This document shows, in pieces, positions 34,152 through 43,052 of a stretch of DNA of 57,447 bases (position 1 is its first letter; every line of letters starts with the position of its first letter). The notes under the pieces are model-generated. The model had not been told where the DNA came from. It worked only from the letters and a program-made list of their open reading frames with translations, and ran no database searches. Location: NCBI GenBank assembly GCA_035938875.1, contig DASZGL010000128.1:1-57447 (forward strand), read 5' to 3'. The position numbers were made by a program, and so were the translations under genes. This DNA is from DASZGL01 sp035938875. GTDB taxonomy: Bacteria > Chloroflexota > Dormibacteria > Aeolococcales > Aeolococcaceae.

Positions 34152-35186
34152 TCAACCGCGCACGCAGGCCAGGAGTCGATCGTTCTCTGCCGGTGCGCCG
34201 ATGGTGATGCGCAGCCGGTCGGTGTGGGACTCCGCGAAGTGCCGGACCAGGATTCGCGCCTGGCGCAGGCGCTGCTGCATGGCGGTGGCATCGCCGTCGG
34301 GGGGGCGCGCGTAGACGAAGTTCGCCCGGGACTCGGGGACGTCCCAGCCCGCAGCGGTCAGCGCAGCAGTGACGCGCGCGCGCTCGGCGACGATGATGTC
34401 GACGATGGCACGATGATGGCCTTCGTCGTCGAGCGCAGCGAGCGCGCCGGCGATGGCGCAGCGGTCGATGGGGTACGAGTCCTTCACCGCGTAGAGGTCG
34501 GCGATCAGCGGGGCCGCGCCGACCGCGTAACCGACGCGCAGGCCGGCCAGCGCGTGCGACTTGGAGAAGGTGCGCAGCACCAGCCAGTTGTCGTGCGACC
34601 CGAGCAGCGGGATCGATGACGCCGGAGCGAAGTCGCAGTACGCCTCATCGACAGCGACCACTCCGGGCGCCCCACTGAGGAGCTCGGCGAGCGCGTCCGG
34701 CGGCATCCACACGCCGGTTGGCGAGTTGGGGTTGACGGCGAAGCGCAGCTGGCCCGGCGCGGTCCCCAGTGCCGCGGGAAGGCTGAGGGCGGGATCGACG
34801 GGCAGCTCGGTGACCGCGGCGCCGAACATCGCCGCCAGGACGGGGAAGAGCGAGTACGTCGGCTCCGGGTAGACAACCGTGCTGCCCGGCTCGCAGAAGG
34901 CGCGAAAACAGCAGTCGATGACCTGGTCGGCGCCGTTGCCGACGAAGACCTGCTCGGCAGCGACACGGTGGTGCGCGGCGAGCGCGCCGCGCAACGGCTC
35001 GCCGTAGGGATTGGGGTAGCGGCGCAGGCCCGCAGCGGCTTCGCCGATGGCACGCGCCACCGCCGGTGAGGGGGGCAGCGGCGCCTCGTTGGTGTTGAGC
35101 TTCAGCCAGTCGCCATCCTCGGGTGGCTGTTCGCCGGGTGTGTAGCCGAAGTCAGATCCCAGCGAGGCGCGCCGATACCGCGACAT
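34152..35186 (-). CDS. hisC: Histidinol-phosphate aminotransferase
   Basis: PLP enzyme of histidine synthesis, 344 residues, aminotransferase fold type I. LNTNEAPLPPSPAV and RRYPNPYGEPLRGALA are HisC-type. NPNSPTGVW holds the conserved Asn, VDEAYCDF the Asp and Tyr that contact PLP, TFSKSHALAGLRVGY the PLP Lys, and RITIGAP the carboxylate-binding Arg. It is the last gene of holB-ricT-hisC, 17 bases after ricT. HisC homologs can also serve aromatic amino acids; no other his gene is nearby. Confidence 0.9.
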   Translation of the reverse strand: MSRYRRASLGSDFGYTPGEQPPEDGDWLKLNTNEAPLPPSPAVARAIGEAAAGLRRYPNPYGEPLRGALAAHHRVAAEQVFVGNGADQVIDCCFRAFCEPGSTVVYPEPTYSLFPVLAAMFGAAVTELPVDPALSLPAALGTAPGQLRFAVNPNSPTGVWMPPDALAELLSGAPGVVAVDEAYCDFAPASSIPLLGSHDNWLVLRTFSKSHALAGLRVGYAVGAAPLIADLYAVKDSYPIDRCAIAGALAALDDEGHHRAIVDIIVAERARVTAALTAAGWDVPESRANFVYARPPDGDATAMQQRLRQARILVRHFAESHTDRLRITIGAPAENDRLLACVRG

Positions 35187-35203
35187 GAGCGGAGGTCTCG
35201 GCG

Positions 35204-36058
35204 TCAGCGCCGGCGGCGGCTCTTGCGACGTCCCGCGTCCGCCTCCGCCGAACGCGGCTCGGCGAGCCTGAGCTGCTCAGCGGGAACCGTCACCACGGCG
35301 CCGCCGATCATGGCCACGGTGACCTGTTCCTTTGGGACATTGATGTCACGAACCGTGCCGCGTCCGTCGGGAAGCTCCACCTCAGCGCCGGGCTCGGGAA
35401 GGCTGCGTTTGACCTCGACGTACTGCTCGTTCTCATAGACCAGGCAGCATTTCAGCTTGCCGCACATGCCGTTCAGCTTGGTGGGATTGAGTGGCAGGCC
35501 CTGCTCCTTGGCGTGCTTGATTGACACGGGAGCAAACTCTTTGAGCCAGGAGGAGCAGCACAGCCGCCGTCCGCACGGCCCGTAGCCGTCCTGGATCTTC
35601 GACTCGTCGCGAGGATAGATCTGGCGCAGCTCGACGCGGCACATGAAGGTGGCGGCGAGGTCGCGCGCCAGCTCACGAAAGTCGACGCGGCCGTCGGCGC
35701 TGAAGTCGAAGAGAATGCGACCGCCGTCAAACGACGAGGTCGCGGCGATGATCTTCATCGACTCCAACCCGAAGGCGTGGACCCGCTCCTTGGCAACACG
35801 GATCTGGTCCGGGGCCTTGGCCTCGAGCGCCCGCCGATGCGCCAGGTCCTCTTCTGTGGCGCGGCGGAGGAGCGGCTTCAGCTCGGCGGGCAGCAGCGCC
35901 TCGGCGACGTCGCCAGCCGGCATGACCACCTCGCCGATCTCCGGACCGCGGGCTGTCTCGGCGACGACGCGGTCGCCGGTGACGAACGCGTCATTCGCGG
36001 GGTCGTAGTAGTTGAGCGGGCCGTTGCGGCGGAACTTGACGCCGATGACGATGGGCAT
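35204..36058 (-). CDS. ricT: PSP1-domain protein RicT (YaaT)
   Basis: 284 residues. The PSP1 core contains DPANDAFVTGDRVVAETARG near the N-terminus. The Cys-rich segment has PCGRRLCCSSWLKEF and NGMCGKLKCCLVYE, the ligands that hold iron-sulfur clusters in the Bacillus Ric complex. In Bacillus, RicT works with RicA and RicF in RNase Y-dependent RNA maturation. The position directly after holB is conserved in many Gram-positive genomes. The basic C-terminal tail KSRRRR may bind nucleic acid. Confidence 0.9.
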   Translation of the reverse strand: MPIVIGVKFRRNGPLNYYDPANDAFVTGDRVVAETARGPEIGEVVMPAGDVAEALLPAELKPLLRRATEEDLAHRRALEAKAPDQIRVAKERVHAFGLESMKIIAATSSFDGGRILFDFSADGRVDFRELARDLAATFMCRVELRQIYPRDESKIQDGYGPCGRRLCCSSWLKEFAPVSIKHAKEQGLPLNPTKLNGMCGKLKCCLVYENEQYVEVKRSLPEPGAEVELPDGRGTVRDINVPKEQVTVAMIGGAVVTVPAEQLRLAEPRSAEADAGRRKSRRRR

Positions 36059-36075
36059 GCGGGCGGCGGTCTCGA

Positions 36076-37167
36076 TCAGGCACGCCGGCGCCGTGGCCGG
36101 GCTGGCCTGGGGGTCTGCGATTCAGTCGGTGCCGGTGATGCCAGCGCGGGGTCGCGCAGCACGGGGCTGACCCGCGGCGGTGCCGGGGTGGTGGTGAAGG
36201 TGTCCAGAAAGAGCGCCTCGTAGCAGAGGCGGGGTACAGCGTACTGCGCCAACTGGTCGGCGGACTCGACGCAGCGGGCGAGGATCCCGGTGATCCGCTC
36301 CCGCGGGAGCGCCTCGGCCCACTGTTCGGCGGCGGGCCGGTAGGCGTCCCAGACGCCGAGCTCGGGTGCACCGGCGGCGAAGCAGGCGACGTCCCGGATG
36401 AACCCCGTCCACGCCGTCAGCTGGGAGATGGCTCGCTCGCGACCGTCGGCCGTGGCGATCGGCGCCAGCTGCTCGGCAGCGGCGAGGGCGCCGCCGCGAC
36501 CCGACCCGGCGATGGCGAGGAAGGCGTCGATGGCGTCGAGCTCGGCAGCGAGCGCTCCCGGCTGTGTCGCCAGGTTCAGCGCCCGCCCCGGTCGACCACC
36601 GCAGAGGTGGGCCGCGAGGCCGGCCAGCGCCGGGTCGACGGCGTGCCGGGCGACCAGCCACTGGCTGACCTCGGCGGCGGGAACCGCGGCGCAGCCGAAG
36701 GTCTGGCAGCGGGAGGTGACCGTCGCCGGCAGTCGCTCGGGGTGGGCGGCGCAGAGGAAGATGTGGGTCTGTGGCGGGGGTTCCTCGAGGGTCTTGAGGA
36801 CGCAGTTGGCAGCCTGTTCGGTGAGCCTGTCGGCGCGGCCGATGACCGCGACCCGACGACCCCCCGCGTAGGGCCGCAGGGTCATCGCGTCCTGCAGGGT
36901 CGGCCCATCCTCGCCCCCCGCCCGAACCCGCTCGATGCTGATGCGTTCGGCGTCGGAGTCCTCCAGCCAGTGGTCGGGGTGCGCCTGCAGCCCCCCGGGC
37001 CACGAGCCGCCGTCGAGGAGTAACTCGGCGACAGCCTCGGCCAGCGTGGTCTTGCCGACTCCGTCAGGTCCGACGAGCAGAGTTGCGTGAGTAAGCGTGC
37101 CGTCGCGGGCTGAACGCTCCAGTTGCGCGACGACAGGCGCATGCCCGACAACGCTCTGGCGCGTCAC
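36076..37167 (-). CDS. holB: DNA polymerase III delta-prime subunit
   Basis: Clamp-loader subunit, 363 residues. The AAA+ N-terminus has LLVGPDGVGKTTLAEA, ALTLRP-like MTLRPYAGGRRVAVIGRADRL, LKTLEEPPPQT and the Sensor-1/SRC motif TVTSRCQ. The four-Cys zinc module that usually lies between Walker A and the HPD motif is absent (GGLQAHPDHW). The GTG start is preceded eight bases upstream by a perfect TACAAT, so the gene is probably leaderless and begins the holB-ricT-hisC operon. Confidence 0.9.
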   Translation of the reverse strand: MTRQSVVGHAPVVAQLERSARDGTLTHATLLVGPDGVGKTTLAEAVAELLLDGGSWPGGLQAHPDHWLEDSDAERISIERVRAGGEDGPTLQDAMTLRPYAGGRRVAVIGRADRLTEQAANCVLKTLEEPPPQTHIFLCAAHPERLPATVTSRCQTFGCAAVPAAEVSQWLVARHAVDPALAGLAAHLCGGRPGRALNLATQPGALAAELDAIDAFLAIAGSGRGGALAAAEQLAPIATADGRERAISQLTAWTGFIRDVACFAAGAPELGVWDAYRPAAEQWAEALPRERITGILARCVESADQLAQYAVPRLCYEALFLDTFTTTPAPPRVSPVLRDPALASPAPTESQTPRPARPRRRRA

Positions 37168-37175
37168 GGCCGTCG

Positions 37176-37181
37176 ATTGTA
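37176..37181 (-). promoter_or_regulatory. -10 box of holB-ricT-hisC
   Basis: TACAAT on the minus strand, eight bases before the GTG of holB. No Shine-Dalgarno sequence lies between. Confidence 0.5.
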
Positions 37182-37235
37182 ATGAGGTCCCGACCGCAGA
37201 CCGGTCACGGACGTGACGGCGGCCTTTGCAACTGC

Positions 37236-38018
37236 CTACACGGGTACGCGAACTATTCCTCCATCACAGGCGAGCACTGTGCCCGTGACGTATGAGGCTG
37301 CGGGCGAGCAGAGGAAGACCGCCGCGCGGGCAAACTCCTCGGGCTCGCCGAAACGGCCCAGGGGGATATCTGCGGTCATCTCCGCGATCACCTCGTCCAC
37401 GGTTCTGTCGGTGCCGGCGCGCGCTCGAGCGAGCTCAACCGAGCGCTCCGTGCGGATGAGACCGGGCACAAGCGTGTTGACCCGCACCGCCGGCGCCAGC
37501 TCGTTGGCCAGCGACTTGGCCAGCCCGACCACCGACAAGCGGATGCTGTTGCTGGCCACGAGCAACGGCACGGGCTGGCGGACCGTGTACGAGGACACGA
37601 AGAGGATGCTCGCCGCGTCGGAGCGCCGCAGGTGGGGTAGCGCGGCGCGCACCAGGCGGACGGCGCTCATCAGAGTCAGCTCGTGGCCCGCTCGCCAGGC
37701 CTCGTCATCCATCGTGGCGAAGGTCCCCGGCGGCGGCCCTCCGGCATTGACCACCAGGGCGTCGAGCCGGCCGAGCTCGCTGGCGGCCTCGTCGACCGCG
37801 CGTTCAGGCTCACCAGCGACGGCGAGGTCGCACTGCCGAGCGGCGACGCGCACCCCGTGGGCCCGCACCGACGCAGCGGCGGCGTCGAGCTCGGCCGCGC
37901 CGCGAGCGCACATGCCCACGTCGGCGCCCTCGGCGGCGAACGCCTGCGCTATCGCCCGCCCCATGCCCTTGCTCGATGCGGCGACGAATGCGGCGCGGCC
38001 GCGAAGCCCCAGGTCCAT
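37236..38018 (-). CDS. Short-chain dehydrogenase/reductase with altered catalytic site
   Basis: 260 residues with a Rossmann fold. The dinucleotide motif is ASSKGMGRAIA, then VVNAGGPPPG and VNTLVPGLIRTERS. The catalytic Ser is in FVSSYT, but the YxxxK motif is replaced by LVASN, so both Tyr and Lys are missing. A subgroup of SDR proteins carries this SN-R form (here LVASNSIRL). It may use a different mechanism or bind without catalysis. ATG 38018 is preferred; a TTG three codons upstream is also possible. The next gene upstream ends 12 bases away. Confidence 0.85.
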   Translation of the reverse strand: MDLGLRGRAAFVAASSKGMGRAIAQAFAAEGADVGMCARGAAELDAAAASVRAHGVRVAARQCDLAVAGEPERAVDEAASELGRLDALVVNAGGPPPGTFATMDDEAWRAGHELTLMSAVRLVRAALPHLRRSDAASILFVSSYTVRQPVPLLVASNSIRLSVVGLAKSLANELAPAVRVNTLVPGLIRTERSVELARARAGTDRTVDEVIAEMTADIPLGRFGEPEEFARAAVFLCSPAASYVTGTVLACDGGIVRVPV

Positions 38019-38030
38019 AGCCGCCAAAGA

Positions 38031-38378
38031 CTAGCGGTTGGCCGCGTTGACGGCGATGAGCAGAACCACCATGACCAGGGCAAGAACACCGGTGAGCTGG
38101 AGGATGATGGTGTCGACGCGGGTGTTGCGCGGATTGCCGATGCCGAACGGCGCCATCATCATGCCCGCGGCGAAACGCGCGCTCGGTCGCCACGCCTCGG
38201 GGTTGTGCCGGCGCACCCGGTAGAGGCCGCGATAGTGCTTGATGATCCCGCCGGAGAAGAAGACGAGCACGAAGAAGGCCCCGGCAACACCGAGCTCGCC
38301 TGGAGCCTGATGGCCGAAGGCGCGGATGGTCAGCGAGAGGATGAGCAACGCAAGCGCGACGACCAGCGCCCCCCGCAT
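38031..38378 (-). CDS. Hypothetical three-TM membrane protein
   Basis: 115 residues with hydrophobic segments at about 3-20, 28-46 and 92-110 and a central basic loop KHYRGLYRVRRHNPEAWRPS. The start is uncertain. ATG 38378 and an adjacent GTG are the only standard codons, but the upstream in-frame residues (DDPINVYRDAAGYGRV) look protein-like, so a rare start further up is possible. It lies in the same direction as the SDR gene. Family not recognised. Confidence 0.55.
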   Translation of the reverse strand: MRGALVVALALLILSLTIRAFGHQAPGELGVAGAFFVLVFFSGGIIKHYRGLYRVRRHNPEAWRPSARFAAGMMMAPFGIGNPRNTRVDTIILQLTGVLALVMVVLLIAVNAANR

Positions 38379-38548
38379 CACCCGGCCGTACCCCGCGGCA
38401 TCGCGGTAGACGTTGATCGGATCGTCAGCGGCGCCGGCTGAACGTTCAGCGCCATGACGTCGGGCCGTCGACTCTCTCCTGACCGGATCGACCCGGCGCA
38501 GCTGCTGTGGCGCAGCCCGTGTCCGCGCCGGTTTGCGCCGCCTGCGGC

Positions 38549-39112
38549 TCACGCCGCTGCTCCGCGTCCGCTGATGGCGTCGCCGGGCGCCTCGGGATCG
38601 AAACCACCGCGACGCTCGAGGAACAACCGCTTGCGCCAGACGAGGTAGACGACGATGGCAACGTTGACGATGAAGGCCGCGGCCTTGAACAGCGTGGGCT
38701 TGCGCAGCAGCTCGTCGATCTCCACAGGAATGAACGCGACGGTGGCGAGGACGACGAGGTACTCGGCCCAGCGGCGCCGCAGGACCAGGCCCCATCCCTC
38801 GAATCCCTCCAGCATTCCGTACAGGATGGCGCCGACTCCGATCTCGTCAGGGTGCGCACTGAGACCACTGACCAGCTTCTCGTAGAGACGGCGCCAGAGA
38901 TGGCGGCCGGGGTCCAGGTTGAGCTCCGTCTGCAGCCGCGTGGCGACACCGTGAAGGTCGGTCTGCGAGCTGGCGACGATGAGCACGATGCCGCCGAGGA
39001 TGAGCACGACGCCCTTGAGGAAGCGCTCGACGATGATGAATCGAATGAAGCCGGTCACCTCGATGCGGCGGCCGAACTCCCATTTGGCCCAGGAGCGTGC
39101 GCGGGCGATCAC
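38549..39112 (-). CDS. DUF2127-like membrane protein
   Basis: 187 residues. VTGFIRFIIVERFLKGVVLILGG at the N-terminus, here split as FIRFIIVERFLKG and VVLILGGIVLIVAS, fits the DUF2127 family; further segments lie at about 120-140 and 150-170 (EYLVVLATVAFIPVEIDELL). The start is GTG 39112, 17 bases after pgsA, so it is probably the last gene of the inositol-lipid operon. The function of the family is unknown; the context hints at envelope lipids. Confidence 0.7.
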   Translation of the reverse strand: MIARARSWAKWEFGRRIEVTGFIRFIIVERFLKGVVLILGGIVLIVASSQTDLHGVATRLQTELNLDPGRHLWRRLYEKLVSGLSAHPDEIGVGAILYGMLEGFEGWGLVLRRRWAEYLVVLATVAFIPVEIDELLRKPTLFKAAAFIVNVAIVVYLVWRKRLFLERRGGFDPEAPGDAISGRGAAA

Positions 39113-39129
39113 GGCGACGGCAGCGCCCG

Positions 39130-39729
39130 CTAATCGGCGGTCGCTGTCTGCCGCGACTGGCGCCAGACGAACCAGATGCGCTGCACCGCGGTGACGTTGG
39201 TGAGCACCGCGAGCACCCAGAGCAGCGGCAGCAGCAGCTGCGACACGAGGAGCCCGAGACAGATGATGACGACACGCTCGGGGCGGGCGAGGATGCCGCC
39301 GTCGCAGACGAATCCGAGTGACTGGGCGCGAGCGCGCACGTAGGACACCAGCAGTGACCCCGTGAGTGATGCGATCACCAGCATCGGCTCGACGGTGTGG
39401 TGGCCGTTGAACAGGTAGTAGTAGAGCAGGCCGATGTAGGTGAAGCCCTCGGCGTAGCGGTCGGTCGTCGAGTCGAGAAATGCCCCGTAGCGATACACCT
39501 TGCCGGTGACCCGGGCCACGGCGCCGTCGAGGATGTCGAAGACGCTGGCGAGGAGCAGGACGAGACCGCCGAGGACGAGGAAGCCTGCGCCGATGAGGAT
39601 GCCGCTGAGCAGGTTGACGAACAGCCCGATGACGGTCAGGGTGTTGGGACTGAGCCGCTCGAGACCCAGCAGCCGCACCAGCCGCCGGGCCGCGGCTCTA
39701 ACCCATTCCTGGAACTGACTCGTGAACAC
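39130..39729 (-). CDS. pgsA: CDP-alcohol phosphatidyltransferase, likely phosphatidylinositol-phosphate synthase
   Basis: 199-residue membrane enzyme with the full motif D(x)2DG(x)2AR(x)8G(x)3D(x)3D: Asp65, Asp68, Gly69, Ala72-Arg73, Gly82, Asp86 and Asp90. Here it probably joins CDP-diacylglycerol with inositol 3-phosphate, because it follows ino1, the acyltransferase and the PimA-like gene, as in mycobacteria (pgsA1-patA-pimA). The GTG start overlaps the pimA-like gene by 32 bases. This is the first start that keeps the N-terminal amphipathic helix. Phosphatidylglycerol-phosphate synthase is the alternative reading. Confidence 0.87.
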   Translation of the reverse strand: MFTSQFQEWVRAAARRLVRLLGLERLSPNTLTVIGLFVNLLSGILIGAGFLVLGGLVLLLASVFDILDGAVARVTGKVYRYGAFLDSTTDRYAEGFTYIGLLYYYLFNGHHTVEPMLVIASLTGSLLVSYVRARAQSLGFVCDGGILARPERVVIICLGLLVSQLLLPLLWVLAVLTNVTAVQRIWFVWRQSRQTATAD

Positions 39730-40867
39730 CAGCAGCCACCGTGTTGGCGCGCGCGCGTGCGCGCGCCTGGTCGTACACTTCGAGCACCGCGTCGACGACG
39801 CGTGCCCAGTCATACCGCTGCGACGTCTGCAGCCCAGCCTCGCTGTAACGCCGCCGGCGCGGCGCATCGGAGAGCAGACCGTCGAGCGCTGAGGTCCACG
39901 CCTCCGTGTTTCCTGGGGGTACGAGCATTCCGTCGCGGTCGTGGGTGACCACCTGGGCGAACCCGGGGATCTCCGAGGCGATCACTGGAACGCCGCTGGC
40001 CATGGCCTCGAGGAGCACGATGCCGAAGCTCTCCCCACGCAGCGCCGGCGAACAGAAGACGTCGGCCGACGCGTAGCAATGTGGCAGCACCGCGGCGTCG
40101 ACGTGACCGCAGAAGCGCACGTCGGGTATCTGCTCCGATTCGACGTAGCGCTCATAGCCCCACCGCATATTGCCGTCGCCAACGACGACGAGGCGGACGT
40201 CATCACGCAGCCGGCGGACTTGCGCATACGCGTCGAGCAACGTCGGCAGTCCCTTGCGCTGCTCCATGCGGCCGACAAAGAGCACCGTCTTGCGACCCTC
40301 GGTGCGCAGCTCCGGCAGCGGAGCCAGGTGGGGGCGGAAACGGGTGGTCTCGATGCCGTTGGGCACCACATGGTAATCGCCGGCGAAATAACGGCTGACG
40401 AAGTCGCGCGCGGGGGTGCTCACAGCGATGCAAGAGTGCAGACGCTTGAAGTAGCGCTTGAGGAATGGGCGCCCGTAGTAGTAGCCCAGGTTGCGGCGCT
40501 GGAAGGCGTGGAACGTACCCACATTGGCGCCACGGTGGAAGCGCAGGACGGTGATGGGCAGGGCGGGCACCAGAGGCTCGTGGTAGTGCACGACGTCGAA
40601 TTCCTCAGCGTCGAGCAGGTGACGGACACGGCGCACCAGATGGAAGCTCAACGCAATCCGCGCCACCGAACCGTTGCCGGGCATCGGCGTGCTCCTGCCG
40701 ATGCGCACGTAGCCGGGGATGCCGTGGTCATCGTCGAGCGAGTTGCTCGGTGCCATGATCATCACCGAGTGGTCGCGCTCGCGCAGCTCCTCGGCGAGAT
40801 GGCGCACGTGTTCGCTGACTCCGCCGGGGTGCGAGTAGTCGTACGGCGAGACCAGGCAGATCTTCAC
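39698..40867 (-). CDS. pimA: GT4 glycosyltransferase, PimA-like phosphatidylinositol mannosyltransferase
   Basis: 389 residues, GT-B fold. It opens VKICLVSPYDYSHPGGVSEH with the GG loop for the sugar donor. VVHYHEPLVPALPI and GTFHAF follow, then VPNGIETTRF, LFVGRMEQRKGLPTLLDAY and the retaining-GT motif GESFGIVLLEAMASGVPV. It transfers mannose from GDP-mannose to phosphatidylinositol on the inner leaflet, judged by family and neighbours. The GTG start overlaps the stop of the acyltransferase gene (GTGA). Confidence 0.88.
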   Translation of the reverse strand: MKICLVSPYDYSHPGGVSEHVRHLAEELRERDHSVMIMAPSNSLDDDHGIPGYVRIGRSTPMPGNGSVARIALSFHLVRRVRHLLDAEEFDVVHYHEPLVPALPITVLRFHRGANVGTFHAFQRRNLGYYYGRPFLKRYFKRLHSCIAVSTPARDFVSRYFAGDYHVVPNGIETTRFRPHLAPLPELRTEGRKTVLFVGRMEQRKGLPTLLDAYAQVRRLRDDVRLVVVGDGNMRWGYERYVESEQIPDVRFCGHVDAAVLPHCYASADVFCSPALRGESFGIVLLEAMASGVPVIASEIPGFAQVVTHDRDGMLVPPGNTEAWTSALDGLLSDAPRRRRYSEAGLQTSQRYDWARVVDAVLEVYDQARARARANTVAAGVHESVPGMG

Positions 40868-41877
40868 CGCGCCACGTCCGACGCTGCGCCGCTGTCCCAG
40901 ATGGGATCGAGGACGTGCCACTGGTCGGGATGGGCACGGATCACCTCTTCGAACACGGTGACCAGCGCGGCCACAACGCGCCGGATCTCCTCTTTGCGTG
41001 GCGCCGTCGCGTCGTAGGCGATCTCGGGATAGCAGGGGGCGATGATCTGGTCACCGCGTGTCCCGGCGCGGATCAGGAACACCGGCACGATGGCGGCTCC
41101 GTTGCGCATGGCGACCTCGACAACGCCGGTGGGGATCGGTGCGACAGCGCCGAAGAAGGGCGTCGGCTCGCCGTTGCCGATGAGGTCGCGCTCGATGGCC
41201 ATGGCCACCAAGCCGTTGTTGCGCAGGGTTCGATAGACGTCACGCAGCGCCGCAGCGCCAAGGCGCCGCGCCGAGTCGCTGTCAGCGGAGCGCATGGCGC
41301 TGACGTCGATAGGAATGACCTGGACGCCGAGACGGCCGCGCGCGTTCACGATGCGCTCGAACAGCCGCGCCGGTTGCAGCACCTCGGCGAGCACGGCCAT
41401 GCTGCCGAAGCGGTGGTTCCATCCGGCCAGTCCCACCTCCCATGATCCCAGGTGCAGGGAGATGACGACCGCGCCACGCCCGCGCTCCAGCGGCGCAATC
41501 ATGTTCTCGACGTTGACCGGATGCACCCGCGCGGTGACCGCATCGGCGCGGTGCGCCATCTCCATGACGTCGATCCACGAACGGGCAAGGTTGCGCACGT
41601 TGGCCCGCACGACGCGACGCAGGGTACGGTCGTCAGCGTCAGGAAGGACGTGGCGCAGGTTGTCGCGAAGGCCGTCGAAACGTCTCGGCTGGGCGACCAG
41701 GACGGCGTCGGCGATGGCGCTCCCCAACCGGTAGGCGACGCGGTGGGGAACCACCCGCACCATCGTCTCGCCGGCGCGATAGGCGACGTAGGGAAACATG
41801 CCGCGCATGCGTCCGACAGAGCGGCGCGTGCGCCTGGCGATGCGGGCCGGGTGAAGATCCCTCCCCGCGTTCACCAT
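40864..41877 (-). CDS. LpxL/HtrB-type acyltransferase, PatA-like
   Basis: 337 residues. The HX4E catalytic motif is in SLHLGSWEVG; RDLIGNGEPTPFFGA and GVVEVAMRNGAAIVPVF are typical of the family's later motifs. In mycobacteria the gene between pgsA and pimA encodes PatA, which acylates phosphatidylinositol mannoside; the same neighbours stand here. It begins 20 bases after ino1. A basic N-terminus (HPARIARRTRRSVGR) precedes the core. Confidence 0.87.
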   Translation of the reverse strand: MVNAGRDLHPARIARRTRRSVGRMRGMFPYVAYRAGETMVRVVPHRVAYRLGSAIADAVLVAQPRRFDGLRDNLRHVLPDADDRTLRRVVRANVRNLARSWIDVMEMAHRADAVTARVHPVNVENMIAPLERGRGAVVISLHLGSWEVGLAGWNHRFGSMAVLAEVLQPARLFERIVNARGRLGVQVIPIDVSAMRSADSDSARRLGAAALRDVYRTLRNNGLVAMAIERDLIGNGEPTPFFGAVAPIPTGVVEVAMRNGAAIVPVFLIRAGTRGDQIIAPCYPEIAYDATAPRKEEIRRVVAALVTVFEEVIRAHPDQWHVLDPIWDSGAASDVAR

Positions 41878-41897
41878 CGCCTCGGCTCCCCGCGCGT

Positions 41898-43052
41898 TCA
41901 GCCGGCGCTTGGCGTTGCTGACGGTGCGTTGGCCGCCTCGCTCACCGCCGACGGGGCAGCGCGTCCGTTGCTCGGCGCGCCGACGCCGGCGATGAAGTCC
42001 TCGGTCTGCTGCCTGGCGACGGCGTCGGACACCTGGTGGGGCGGTGACTTCATGAAGTACGACGACGGGCCGTCGAGGGCTCCGCTGAGGCCGCGATCCT
42101 GGGCCAGCTTGCAGCAGCGCACGGCGTCGATGACGATGCCGGCGCTGTTCGGTGAGTCGTGCACTTCGAGCTTGAGCTCGACGTTGAGTGGGACGTCACC
42201 GAAGGAACGGCCCTCGAGGCGGATGTACGCCCATTTGCGGTCATGCAGCCAGGGGACGTAGTCAGAGGGACCGATGTGCACGCTGTCCTTGTCGATCTCG
42301 TAGTCCATCTGAGAGATGACGCTGTTTGTCTTGCTGATCTTCTTGCTCATCAGCCGCTCGCGCTCGAGCATGTTGAGGAAGTCGGTGTTGCCACCGAAGT
42401 TGAGCTGGTAGGTGTTCTCCAGCTTGACGCCTCGCTCGCGGAACAGGCGGGCCAGCACGCGATGGATGATCGTCGCGCCGACCTGTGACTTGATGTCGTC
42501 ACCGATGATGGGCACACCGCGCTGCTCGAAGCGGCGCCGCCAGTACTCCTCGCGCGCGATGAACACGGGCATGCAGTTCACCATCGCGCAACCCGCGGTG
42601 AGGATCTGCTCCGTGTACCACTTGGTGGCCTCCTCGCTGCCCACGGGGAGGTAGGAGACGACGACATCGGTGCCCGTGTCTTTGAGGATCTCGACGATGT
42701 CGGCGGTCGAACCGGGGGCTTTGGTGATCACCTCGGAGAGGTACTTGCCCAGGCCGTCGTGGGTCATGCCGCGCTGGACGACGACGCCGCTGCTCGGCAC
42801 CTCGCTGAACTTGACGGTGTTGTTCAGCCCACTGAAGATCGCCTGCTCGAGCGGCTTGCCCACCTTCTCCTTGTCGATGTCGAACGCGGCGCTGAACTCG
42901 ATGTCACGGATGTGGTACCCGCCCAGGTCGACGTGCATGAGACCGGGGACGAAGTCATCCGGATTCGCGTTCTTGTAGTACTCGACACCCTGGACGAACG
43001 ACGAGGCGCAGTTACCCACGCCGACGATCGCCACGCGAACCTTGCTGCTCAC
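41898..43052 (-). CDS. ino1: Inositol-3-phosphate synthase
   Basis: NAD-dependent cyclisation of glucose 6-phosphate to 1D-myo-inositol 3-phosphate, 384 residues, the short prokaryotic form. The Rossmann loop is VGVGNCASS (10-18). SYLPVGSEEA, GDDIKSQVGATIIHR and NTYQLNFGGNTDFLNM follow, the last with the core signature and catalytic Lys nearby (SKKISKTNSV). A Ser/Ala/Pro-rich tail ends the protein. It supplies inositol for phosphatidylinositol and possibly mycothiol. The GTG start overlaps the regulator stop (GTGA), so the enzyme is translationally coupled to it. Confidence 0.95.
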   Translation of the reverse strand: MSSKVRVAIVGVGNCASSFVQGVEYYKNANPDDFVPGLMHVDLGGYHIRDIEFSAAFDIDKEKVGKPLEQAIFSGLNNTVKFSEVPSSGVVVQRGMTHDGLGKYLSEVITKAPGSTADIVEILKDTGTDVVVSYLPVGSEEATKWYTEQILTAGCAMVNCMPVFIAREEYWRRRFEQRGVPIIGDDIKSQVGATIIHRVLARLFRERGVKLENTYQLNFGGNTDFLNMLERERLMSKKISKTNSVISQMDYEIDKDSVHIGPSDYVPWLHDRKWAYIRLEGRSFGDVPLNVELKLEVHDSPNSAGIVIDAVRCCKLAQDRGLSGALDGPSSYFMKSPPHQVSDAVARQQTEDFIAGVGAPSNGRAAPSAVSEAANAPSATPSAG

